Positions 57,607 to 64,000 of a stretch of DNA of 64,000 nucleotides are shown in pieces. The number at the start of each line of letters is the position of its first letter. Positions within the stretch are counted from its first letter, which is position 1. The stretch is taken from positions 2,232,001 through 2,296,000 of the forward strand of contig CBDCCX010000006.1 in the NCBI GenBank assembly GCA_965215165.1. Reading direction: 5' to 3'. The translations under genes were made by a program, and so were the position numbers. Source of the stretch: JANQRZ01 sp965215165. Its GTDB lineage: Bacteria; Bacteroidota; Rhodothermia; Rhodothermales; JANQRZ01. The notes below the pieces were generated by a model. That model ran no database searches and had not been told where the DNA came from. It saw nothing but the letters and a program-made list of their open reading frames with translations.

Positions 57607-58929
57607 TCAGATTCCACCGTCCGGCGGTCCCTCCACGTCGTCGCGCCTCACCACTTCCCCCGCGTCGTCGTCGATGAACCACGCGCCGCGAGCGTTATCC
57701 CAAAGGACGTTCCGCTCATATGTGCCGTGCCCACCTCTAATGATCGAAATGCCTTCGCCGCCATTTCTGTGAATGTGGTTATCCCGCACAACTGGGGCGC
57801 CGCCATCTGTCACCGCGAATCCGGTGAGAGCATTACCGAAAATGTCGTTGTTCTCGAAGGTTCCCCGACCCTTGTCATAGATAAAGACGCCTTCTCTCTT
57901 CCCGTCGTGGATGCGGTTGTTTCGTACAACTGGGTCAGCTCCGCACCCAATGGCAACGCAAGCTAGAACCCCAGTTGCTATGTCACAACCCTCAAGGCGA
58001 ACCCGCCCCTGTACAATGTGTACGCCAAACCATTTTCCTCCGCTCTCTTGGCGGAGGGTGAGATTAGTCACCCGTCCCATCGTAGTATCAAATAGAAGGA
58101 TGCTGCTCCCTTTCGAAGCGACGATGATCTCCTCGCGTGGGCCGTCCCCAATGATCTCGAGGGGTTTGTCCATCACGATCCCCTCCGCATAGTAACCGGG
58201 CCGGACGAGGAGACGAGCACCGGGAGGTACAGCCGCAATTGCTTTAGTCAGCGTCGGGTAGTCCCCTCGGTGCATGGCGTCCACGACGAACGTAGGCGGC
58301 TCGGTGCGAGGCGACGGAGTGTGTTTCTCCAACTGGGGTGACTTGACGACCGCTTGCATCCGGTCATTTTGCCCGGCTTTCCAGCGCGGTGACGCTTGCG
58401 CGGCTCGGGACCGTGCTTTGGGCAACGCCGCCTTGACCTGCCGCGCCATGCTAGCGAGTCCCTTCCCCACCTGAGCCGAGGTGAACGGCTCGAAGCGCAG
58501 CGGACGCCAGTCGAAGTATTGGCGCTGCACCAGCTCGCGCGCCATCGCGTCGGCCTCACGGGCAGCTTCGTCGCTGAACTCGTCGGCCTCGACGTAATAG
58601 AGTGGCAGGATCAGGTCGGCCCGGTCCATCGCCTGCTCCCGCTCCCGGAACCGCTCGAACTCACTCCGGCACGCGCTGCTCTGGAAAAAGCCTGGAGTGA
58701 TGATGGGGATGAAAAAGGTGACTGCGTCGATCCCCTCTTCGATCCGGACCTTCCAGTTGTCCCCCCACGCGATGTCGTTCCGGTCCTGGAAAATGGGAAA
58801 GGCGAGACCGGTCTGCATTCGCACCTCGCTTTCGAGGCGCTCCCGGAGCGTGGTCAGACGCCCGTTTTCATGCTCATCGTCCAGGCGGACGTAAGACATG
58901 AAAGCAGCGGGGCTGGACGAGGGAGGCAT
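57607..58929 (-). CDS. TIR-domain protein fused to a right-handed parallel beta-helix
   Basis: 440 residues. Residues about 8-165 form a TIR domain: FMSYVRLDDEHENGRLTTLRERL, FPIFQDRNDIAWGDNWKVRIEEGIDAVTFFIPIITPGFF and SSACRSEFERF, where Glu90 in CRSEF sits at the catalytic glutamate position of NAD-cleaving TIRs. A basic linker (about 165-212, KARSRAAQASPRWKAG) leads to a pectin-lyase-like beta-helix (about 213-430) starting DYPTLTKAIAAVPPGARLLVRPGYYAEGI with repeated NNxI/DNxI turns (VVRNNRIHDG, FENNDIFGN, VVRDNHIHRN). No signal peptide, so cytoplasmic. The gene is visibly more AT-rich than its surroundings and faces the broken PIN module tail to tail. Probable NADase effector with a beta-helix sensor, perhaps antiviral; the defence role is inference. 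Confidence 0.85.
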   Translation of the reverse strand: MPPSSSPAAFMSYVRLDDEHENGRLTTLRERLESEVRMQTGLAFPIFQDRNDIAWGDNWKVRIEEGIDAVTFFIPIITPGFFQSSACRSEFERFREREQAMDRADLILPLYYVEADEFSDEAAREADAMARELVQRQYFDWRPLRFEPFTSAQVGKGLASMARQVKAALPKARSRAAQASPRWKAGQNDRMQAVVKSPQLEKHTPSPRTEPPTFVVDAMHRGDYPTLTKAIAAVPPGARLLVRPGYYAEGIVMDKPLEIIGDGPREEIIVASKGSSILLFDTTMGRVTNLTLRQESGGKWFGVHIVQGRVRLEGCDIATGVLACVAIGCGADPVVRNNRIHDGKREGVFIYDKGRGTFENNDIFGNALTGFAVTDGGAPVVRDNHIHRNGGEGISIIRGGHGTYERNVLWDNARGAWFIDDDAGEVVRRDDVEGPPDGGI

Positions 58930-58984
58930 GAGGGCGGCGTAGTAGGGTACCTGAAGAATATCGACCTTCCTCCATTACCGCATC

Positions 58985-59578
58985 CTACTTCACCCGGCGA
59001 AGGATGGACTGGAGGCGCTCGTGGTCGTCGTCGAGGAGGCGGCTGAGGGCGCGGCCGGCGGCGAGCAGCGCGGTGGTGCCTTCGTCGCCCGCGCCGTAGG
59101 CTTGGTAGAGGCGGCGCAGGAGGGCCACCAAGAGGTCGTCCGTCGGGACGCCCATCTCCGGGTTGCGGACGAGCGTGCGGAGAAAGTCGAACGGCGCGGC
59201 GAGGGCCGAGACCGTCGCGTCGCCGCAGGCGCGGACCATGTCGTGGAGGGCGGCCGGCCGTGGTGGGAGGGTCTGATGCACCGTCCCCCGCGCGTCCCGG
59301 TAGGCCAGCACCTGGGCGCGGAACGTCGTCCGGACGAGCTCCATCACCTGAGGCATCTCGCGGCGGAGCGTCTGCCGGTCCATCCCAAGCGCGACGGCCC
59401 GGCGGCCCGGCTCGACGCTCCCGGCCTCGACGTGCGCCACGACGGCGAAGAGCGTTGTTCCGTCCTCGACCTCGATCTCGACCCACGCGCCAAAGTCCGG
59501 CGGCTCAGCCTCGCGGTGCACCTCGGCCACGATGTGCCGCGTGCTGGACTCGATGACTTCGGCGATGGGGTCGGGCAT
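58985..59578 (-). CDS. HAS-barrel domain protein
   Basis: 197 residues from the ATG at 59578. The N-terminal about 100 residues (IAEVIESSTRHIVAEVHREAEPPDFGAWVEIEVEDGTTLFAVVAHVEAGSVEPGRRAVALG) match HAS-barrel proteins (HerA-ATP synthase barrel) seen in cyanobacteria, including the PGRRPxALGxD stretch, and the C-terminal helical half (PPRPAALHDMVRACGD ... FDFLRTLV ... LLVALLRRLYQAYG) follows the same family. The next gene upstream on the same strand encodes NurA. In the HerA-NurA DNA end-processing system the HAS barrel of HerA contacts NurA, so this stand-alone barrel may be an adaptor. No HerA ATPase is present here. Confidence 0.75.
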   Translation of the reverse strand: MPDPIAEVIESSTRHIVAEVHREAEPPDFGAWVEIEVEDGTTLFAVVAHVEAGSVEPGRRAVALGMDRQTLRREMPQVMELVRTTFRAQVLAYRDARGTVHQTLPPRPAALHDMVRACGDATVSALAAPFDFLRTLVRNPEMGVPTDDLLVALLRRLYQAYGAGDEGTTALLAAGRALSRLLDDDHERLQSILRRVK

Positions 59579-59579
59579 A

Positions 59580-59669
59580 GGGTTTCTGGCTTTCCGTTTC
59601 TGGTTTCTAGTTGGGCAGAAGCGACTGGGTGTGCCCAACTAGAAACCAGAAACTAGGAACGAGAAACCT
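59580..59669. repeat. Long inverted repeat between nurA and the HAS-barrel gene
   Basis: The perfect arms 59596-59617 (GTTTCTGGTTTCTAGTTGGG...) and 59632-59653 are separated by 14 nt. Weaker complementarity extends outward to about 59580 and 59669 (GGTTTCT/AGAAACC). It is strikingly AT-rich for this genome and sits exactly in the gap between the two same-strand genes. Confidence 0.85.
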
Positions 59670-59670
59670 A

Positions 59671-60831
59671 TTAAATCCTAGGCGCTCGCTTCGAGGCGGC
59701 TTTCTGCGAGCCGGCATAGCCCGTCAGCCCAGCGCGCTGCATCTCGCGCTCGAGGATGCGGTAGAACATGGCCTTCTCCTGGGCGCGGATCACGGCGCGC
59801 TCGTGGGCCTCGGTCAGGATGACGGGGTAGCCGCCGCCCTTCTCGGCCTGGTCGACGACGACCGCGTGGATCATATCGAGCCAGCCCGGCTGCTCGGCTA
59901 CCCACGCCGGCAGCTCGACCCGGCCGACCTCTTCGGGGAGGCGGACGTAAAAGTAGCAGATGCGGTGGTGCGGCCCGTACTCGCGCTGAATCCGCGAGCC
60001 GGACTCGAAGAGGGCCGAGCGCTCGCCAACGACTAGGGTCTGCTCGAACACGAGGCGGTCCAGCACGCCCTGCACCGAGTCCTCGTCGGGCGTCGCGTCG
60101 GTCTCGTTCCGGTGCAGACCGAGGAGGTTGACGAGCTCGGTGTTGCCGGGCATCGAGATGTAGGAGCAGACCGGGATGCCTTCGTCGTAGAACCGCTCGA
60201 GGATGGCGAGGTAGCGGCCGATCAGCTTGTCTTCGAGCGCGCGGTGGTTCATGCCGCGCAGCATCCACCGGATCAGCGTGCCGTCGGCCATCGCCAGAAT
60301 GGGGCGGGCGCTCTGGCGCTCGTGGTAGGCTGTCTCGAAGAGCCAGTGCAGCTCCTGCTCGTCGCGCAGCGCCGAGACGACCTCGGTCGAGACGTCGAAG
60401 AGGGCCTCCTCCCCCCCGTCGGCGTTCAGGTCGTCGAGGTCGCGGCGGCGGAAGCGCAGCTCCGGCTCGGCGACCATCAGCGGCGGCTCCTCGGTGCCGT
60501 AGTGGAACGCGATGCGGCTGACGTTGAGCAGGTAGCACGCCGGCTCGACGTGGCGGTCGGGGTAGATCTGCGAGCCGTCGGTGGCGACGACCGTCACGAG
60601 CGGCGGGCGCGGGCCGCCGGGGCAGCAGCCGTCGGGCCGCTCGCGGAGGCCGGCCATGAGCGTGCGCGGCCGCTCCCGCGTCACCCGGTCGCGCAGCGCC
60701 TCCCACTCGGGCGCGCAGGCGCGGAAGGCGTCGAGCGCGAGGGCGAGCTTGACGTCGCGGCGCGCGTCTTCGCCGACGCGGTAGGCGCTGAAGTCCGAGA
60801 GCTGCGGGTGGAGCCGGTGAAAATCGAGCAA
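59671..60831 (-). CDS. nurA: DNA double-strand break repair nuclease NurA
   Basis: 386 residues if the TTG at 60831 is the start (MLDFHRLHPQLSDFSAYRV); no ATG or GTG lies near. The NurA nuclease motif VTVVATDGSQIYPDRHVEPACYLLNVSRIAFHYG carries the first catalytic Asp (DGS). Later conserved blocks are LAMADGTLIRWMLRGM, YDEGIPVCSYISMPGNTELVNLLGL and ICYFYVRLP ... YPVILTEAHERAVIRAQEKAMFYRILEREM. NurA trims DNA ends together with the HerA translocase in recombination. The HAS-barrel gene follows on the same strand. It is divergent from hemW with overlapping upstream regions. Confidence 0.88.
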   Translation of the reverse strand: MLDFHRLHPQLSDFSAYRVGEDARRDVKLALALDAFRACAPEWEALRDRVTRERPRTLMAGLRERPDGCCPGGPRPPLVTVVATDGSQIYPDRHVEPACYLLNVSRIAFHYGTEEPPLMVAEPELRFRRRDLDDLNADGGEEALFDVSTEVVSALRDEQELHWLFETAYHERQSARPILAMADGTLIRWMLRGMNHRALEDKLIGRYLAILERFYDEGIPVCSYISMPGNTELVNLLGLHRNETDATPDEDSVQGVLDRLVFEQTLVVGERSALFESGSRIQREYGPHHRICYFYVRLPEEVGRVELPAWVAEQPGWLDMIHAVVVDQAEKGGGYPVILTEAHERAVIRAQEKAMFYRILEREMQRAGLTGYAGSQKAASKRAPRI

Positions 60832-60966
60832 TTTTGGATTGGTGATTTTGGGTTTTGGACTGACCTTGTCGGCTCGCCGGAAACTTACGCTCGGTGGCTC
60901 TCCTCCAAAACCCGAAGGCTCGGCGAAGCCAATCCCCCATCCGAAGTCCAAAATCGGAGATCCCCC

Positions 60967-62118
60967 ATCGCCGCCCTCTACCTCCATATCCCGTTCTGCA
61001 CGCAGCGCTGCGTCTACTGCGACTTCTACTTCACGACGACGCACCGCCTGACGCGGCCCTTCGTGGATGCGATGCTCGTGGAGATCGACGCCTACGGGCG
61101 CGAGTACGGCGGGCGCGAGGCCGTCGAGACAGTCTACGTCGGCGGGGGGACGCCGTCGCTGCTGCCGCTCGACGAGGTGGCGCTGCTCGTGCGCGAGATC
61201 GAGCGGCACTTCGACACGGCGGCCCTCGAGGAGGTGACGTTCGAGGTCAACCCCGAGGGCGCGACGCGCGACTACCTGACCGGCCTGCGCGACCTCGGCG
61301 TGACGCGGCTCTCGCTCGGCGTGCAGTCGTTCTTCGACGCCGACCTCGCGCTCATGAACCGCGTGCACGACGCCGAGCAGGCCGTGCGGTCCGTCGAGGT
61401 CATTCAGCAGGTCGGCTTCGATTCGTACTCCGTCGATCTCATCTTCGGCGTGCCGGAGCAGCCGGCCGAGCACTGGATGGCGAACCTGGAGAAGGCCGTC
61501 GCGCTCGGCGCGCCCCACCTCTCGACCTACGGCCTGACGGTCGAGGAGCGGACGCCGCTCGCCAAGATGGTCGCACGCGGGACGGTGACGCCCGCGCCCG
61601 ACGAGGCCATGCGCGAGCGGTTTCTCGACACGATGGCCTATCTCAGGGTGCGCGGCTACGAGCACTACGAGGTGTCGAGCTTCGCGCAGCCCGGCGCGCG
61701 GAGCCGGCACAACCAGGTCTACTGGCGGCACGGCAACTACCTCGGCTTCGGCCCGAGCGCGCACTCGTTCTGGCGGCAGACCCCGTCGCTCGCCGGGCGG
61801 TGGGCCAACGTCCGCAGCCTGCCGCGCTACCAGGCCCTGCTTCAGCAGGGGCAGCGGCCCGTCGAGTCGCAGGAGCGCCTCGGGGCGGACGACCTCGCCG
61901 ACGAGTACCTTCTGCTCCGCCTCCGGCTCCTCCAGGACGGCCTCGACCTCGACGTGCTGGAGGCAGACTACGGCGTGGACCTCCTCGTTGAGAAGCTCGA
62001 CGCCCTCGCCGAGCTCGAGGCCGCCGGCCTCATCCACCCGATCCGCCGCAGCACCGTCCGCCTCACCGACGAAGGCGCGCTCGTCGCCGACGCCGTGACG
62101 GCGCGTCTGCTCAGCTAA
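60967..62118 (+). CDS. hemW: Radical SAM heme chaperone HemW, without a standard start codon
   Basis: The conserved protein starts IAALYLHIPFCTQRCVYCDFY, with the radical SAM CxxxCxxC cluster site, and continues through VYVGGGTPSLLP, FEVNPEGATRDYLTGLRDLGVTRLSLGVQSF, SVDLIFGVPEQ and HYEVSSFAQPG...RHNQVYWRHGNYLGFGPSAHSFW to a winged C-terminal domain, about 383 residues. HemW delivers heme to membrane enzymes. Related proteins begin MAxLYLHIPFC; here that place is ATC at 60967, preceded by GGAG seven bases upstream. The nearest standard in-frame starts are far upstream (GTG 60817) and would add an un-protein-like leader. Either ATC is used as start, or it is a G-to-C change or error. Confidence 0.9.
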   Translation: MAALYLHIPFCTQRCVYCDFYFTTTHRLTRPFVDAMLVEIDAYGREYGGREAVETVYVGGGTPSLLPLDEVALLVREIERHFDTAALEEVTFEVNPEGATRDYLTGLRDLGVTRLSLGVQSFFDADLALMNRVHDAEQAVRSVEVIQQVGFDSYSVDLIFGVPEQPAEHWMANLEKAVALGAPHLSTYGLTVEERTPLAKMVARGTVTPAPDEAMRERFLDTMAYLRVRGYEHYEVSSFAQPGARSRHNQVYWRHGNYLGFGPSAHSFWRQTPSLAGRWANVRSLPRYQALLQQGQRPVESQERLGADDLADEYLLLRLRLLQDGLDLDVLEADYGVDLLVEKLDALAELEAAGLIHPIRRSTVRLTDEGALVADAVTARLLS

Positions 62119-62133
62119 CCCTACGCCCGCTCG

Positions 62134-62628
62134 ATGCTTCGCCTCCTGCCCGTGCTCGCCGTCCTCCTGCTCGCTGGCTGCGAGTCCGACCCGCCGCCGC
62201 GCCCGACGCCGACGCCCGGCGAAGAGACCGCCGCCCCGATCCCGTTCCGGCGCGACGGCACGCTCACGGTCGCGCGCGAGGACGGAGAGGAGATCGTCAC
62301 GCTCGCCATCGAGATCGCCGAGGGCGACTCGGCGACGCAGCGCGGGCTGATGGACCGGACCTCGCTGCCCGAGAAGAGCGGGATGCTCTTCCTCATGCCG
62401 ACCACGCAGCGCCACAGCTTCTGGATGGCCAACACTCCGCTCTCGCTCGACATCACGTTCATCTCGCCGGACTCGGTGGTGCTCAACACGGCGAAGTACA
62501 CGACGCCCTACTCCCCGAACTCCGTCTCCGCCACCGGCCTGTCGCGCTTCGTTCTCGAGACGCCGGCCGGCTTCGCCGATACGTGGGGCCTCACCGCCGG
62601 GGACCGTGTGCGATGGAGCCGCGACTAG
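62134..62628 (+). CDS. DUF192 lipoprotein
   Basis: 164 residues. The lipoprotein signal ends VLLLAGCES, followed by a Pro/Thr linker. The DUF192 beta-barrel then shows VTLAIEIAEGDSATQRGLMDRTSLPEKSGMLFLMPTTQRHSFWMANTPLSLDITFISPDSVVLNTAKYTTPYS, the family's hallmark (QRGLMxR, GMLFxF, SFWMxNTxxxLDIxFI). DUF192 proteins are exported and of unknown function. The gene lies 15 bp after hemW on the same strand and may be read through from it. Confidence 0.92.
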   Translation: MLRLLPVLAVLLLAGCESDPPPRPTPTPGEETAAPIPFRRDGTLTVAREDGEEIVTLAIEIAEGDSATQRGLMDRTSLPEKSGMLFLMPTTQRHSFWMANTPLSLDITFISPDSVVLNTAKYTTPYSPNSVSATGLSRFVLETPAGFADTWGLTAGDRVRWSRD

Positions 62629-62647
62629 CCCCACGCCCCGCTGTTCG

Positions 62648-62803
62648 TCATCGTTTTGTGATGAGCATGAAGCATATGTCAAACCCGCCTGCCGGGAAAC
62701 TAAAAACCGAGATTTCTCGTTGTGACTATCACCATGCTCGCAGCCCCGTAAGGCTGCACCGAAGCAGCGCCCCGACGGCCCCGTAAGGCCGCCGGGGTTT
62801 TTT
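62648..62803 (+). ncRNA. Candidate structured RNA ending in an intrinsic terminator
   Basis: Hairpins follow one another: TCATC/GATGA (62648-62664), CCCG/CGGG (62684-62696), CGAG/CTCG (62708-62719), GTGA/TCAC (62722-62732), GCAGCC/GGCTGC (62740-62757) and the terminator stem (62770-62797) with T6. GAGCATG at 62663-62669 pairs with CATGCTC at 62733-62739, enclosing hairpins 2-4 as a multibranch. The fifth and terminator hairpins have the identical loop CCGTAA. The first half is markedly AT-richer than neighbouring genes and has no credible ORF. No known RNA family is recognised. Confidence 0.55.
62770..62803 (+). terminator. Strong intrinsic terminator
   Basis: CCCCGACGGCC (62770-62780), loop CCGTAA, GGCCGCCGGGG (62787-62797; one A-C mismatch), then six T. 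It ends the DUF192/hemW transcript or the candidate RNA. Confidence 0.85.
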
Positions 62804-62828
62804 ATGCCCCTCCTCTCCCCTCCTCCGC

Positions 62829-63365
62829 ATGACGGCCGACCTCCCGCCTCAGTTCTCCGCTCGCCTCGACGCCGATGTCTACGCGCTCCTCGCCCACTCC
62901 ATCCTCACCGGCGACCGGCAACTCGTCCGCGAGCCCGACGCCGGCGACCCGCCGCTCCACTTCCGCGCCGCCCTCGACCGCGACGCCGGCACCGTCCGCC
63001 TGCTCGACTTCCCGCCCGTCACCGACGAGGTGGGCACCGCACTCGGCCACGTCACCGCCACGGTGACGATTCAGGGCGACCCCGAGGGCGCGTTCGACAG
63101 CGAAACGGGGCACGTCCGCATCGAGGTGGAGCTGACCATCGACCCGAAGCATCTGCTGGCGCGGACCTCGCGCGTGCGGCTCGCGCTCTCGTCCGAGGCC
63201 ACCATTCGCCAAGCCGAGCTCGAGGCCGATGGCGTCCCGCTGACGCTCAGCGACGGCACGGTCACGCTCGTCGGGCAGGGCACCTTCGAGGGCGGCACGC
63301 TCGACGGCGGCACCTTCTGGCTCGCCATTGCCTGCGCCATCGACGACGTGGTGGACGAGTCGTAG
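62829..63365 (+). CDS. Hypothetical soluble protein
   Basis: 178 residues, no signal peptide or membrane helix. The N-terminal third is helical (FSARLDADVYALLAHSILTG), the rest beta-rich with pairs of strands (GTVRLLDFPPVTDEVG, GHVTATVTIQGDPEG, GHVRIEVELTIDPKHLLARTSRVRLALSS, GTVTLVGQGTFEGGTLDGGTFWLAIACAI). No family recognised. The codon composition is like its neighbours. It begins 26 bp after the terminator and probably has its own promoter. Function unknown. Confidence 0.65.
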   Translation: MTADLPPQFSARLDADVYALLAHSILTGDRQLVREPDAGDPPLHFRAALDRDAGTVRLLDFPPVTDEVGTALGHVTATVTIQGDPEGAFDSETGHVRIEVELTIDPKHLLARTSRVRLALSSEATIRQAELEADGVPLTLSDGTVTLVGQGTFEGGTLDGGTFWLAIACAIDDVVDES

Positions 63366-63397
63366 CTACGCTACTTGTTGCTGCGCTGCTCGTTGCG

Positions 63398-64000
63398 CTA
63401 CCGAACGACGGTAAGGCGACGATAGGTCACCCAGTCTCCGATCCAGACAGGGACGAGGTAGCTCCCGGCTGGAAGCGGCTGCGCTGAAAGGCCCAGCCGG
63501 TGTGTTCCTGGAGCGAGCACTCCGTCGTGGACGCGGGCCACGGTGCGGCCGAGCGCGTCGAGCACGCTGATCCGGACGTGCTCGGGGCGCGTCAGCCTCA
63601 GCCCGAGCGCTGTGTGCCTGCGCGTAGGGTTTGGATATGGTCCCTCGACGCGGTCCCCGACCACGCCCGGCAGAATCGGCACCGAGACGGGGGTCTGCTG
63701 GGCCGCCACGACGGCGTCGGTCCACGCGTGCGGCATCGAGCCGGGCACGTACCAGTTGCCACTGCCGTCGGCGAACTCCTCGTTGTAATACCACACTAGG
63801 TCGTCGGTGTGTTCGAGCGCGTTGCGGAGCGTAGTCTCCATGATCGCCGGGTTCATCGGGTAGCCCTCGGCCTGTTTCCAGGCGATGTTGTAGACGCCGA
63901 AGCTGTTCGAGACGCGGTCGCCCCAGTCCGGGCGGAGGTACGGCGGGATGAAGGCGCTGTCGGTCTCGTCCGAGGCGATGCCGGTCTCGCGCCAGTCGTA
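63398..64000 (-). CDS. Protein with type IX secretion C-terminal sorting domain, 5' end outside the window
   Basis: The last 200 residues are visible and the frame is open at the right edge. A catalytic-looking or substrate-binding part (YDWRETGIASDETDSAFIPPYLRPDWGDRVSNSFGVYNIAWKQAEGYPMNPAIMETTLRNALEHTDDLVWYYNE) precedes the sorting domain (EGPYPNPTRRHTALGLRLTRPEHVRISVLDALGRTVARVHDGVL ... GSYLVPVWIGDW). The upstream part of the protein cannot be classified from this fragment. Secretion through the T9SS is expected. Confidence 0.8.
   Translation of the reverse strand, partial: YDWRETGIASDETDSAFIPPYLRPDWGDRVSNSFGVYNIAWKQAEGYPMNPAIMETTLRNALEHTDDLVWYYNEEFADGSGNWYVPGSMPHAWTDAVVAAQQTPVSVPILPGVVGDRVEGPYPNPTRRHTALGLRLTRPEHVRISVLDALGRTVARVHDGVLAPGTHRLGLSAQPLPAGSYLVPVWIGDWVTYRRLTVVR

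Noticed and set aside
62648..62803. Riboswitch controlling the hypothetical gene at 62829
   Set aside because: No known aptamer core is recognisable, and there is no evident antiterminator alternative to the terminator stem; left as an unclassified structured RNA candidate.

Overview
The window is GC-rich chromosomal DNA from a bacterium that looks like a member of the Rhodothermota (Rubricoccaceae/Rubrivirga-like). Four observations support this. Surface proteins end in type IX secretion (Por) C-terminal sorting domains (1294..3525, 6047..7819, 63398..64000). There is a TonB-dependent OMP_b-brl receptor, and lipoproteins are abundant. Candidate promoters follow the Bacteroidota-like TAnnTT(T/C/G) pattern rather than a classical -10. 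A xenorhodopsin is present. No phage, IS element or CRISPR array is visible; genes are densely packed and mostly housekeeping, with a few accessory islands.

Layout. 1-8.5 kb: a partial sugar dehydrogenase, a dienelactone hydrolase, two secreted beta-helix proteins, a SEC59-like membrane protein, a lipase, YqgE and an MscS channel. 8.5-19 kb: cysteine desulfurase (carrying a small in-frame insertion), MurA, an ABC exporter, cyclophilin, CPBP protease, cupin, DUF2256, a two-domain M16 peptidase and a TPM-domain protein. 19-24.7 kb: a signalling operon of one very large CheB-CheR-PAS histidine kinase followed by two response regulators. 25-32.6 kb: an oxidative/general-stress island with two SDR dehydrogenases, a DUF892 ferritin-like protein, a tiny Lys/Gly/Ser repeat protein, a xenorhodopsin, a VKOR-like membrane protein, Mn-catalase, Cu/Zn SOD and a lipoprotein hydrolase. 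33-43 kb: FtsX, a DUF4097 lipoprotein, GNAT, dihydroorotase, a DUF433/DUF5615 toxin-antitoxin pair, a class V aminotransferase, an M28 peptidase, and MurF plus Ddl. 43-57 kb: hydrolase, GNAT, tRNA-Glu(CTC), a vWA lipoprotein, a TonB receptor, ClpP and trigger factor, and two tandem PhoD-like phosphatases.

57-64 kb holds the most unusual material. A DUF6364/PIN toxin-antitoxin module has a frameshifted toxin. It lies next to a TIR-domain protein fused to a right-handed beta-helix. Next come a HAS-barrel protein with NurA nuclease, HemW with no conventional start codon, a DUF192 lipoprotein, and a hairpin-rich intergenic segment ending in a strong terminator that looks like an unannotated structured RNA.

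How genes work together: MurA, Ddl and MurF are three steps of peptidoglycan precursor synthesis. Trigger factor and ClpP form the usual protein quality-control pair. The stress island combines peroxide and superoxide detoxification with a light-driven membrane protein. HAS-barrel and NurA suggest HerA-NurA type end processing, although HerA is not in the window. Starts were chosen from signal peptides, family lengths and overlaps, because Shine-Dalgarno sites are mostly weak or absent.
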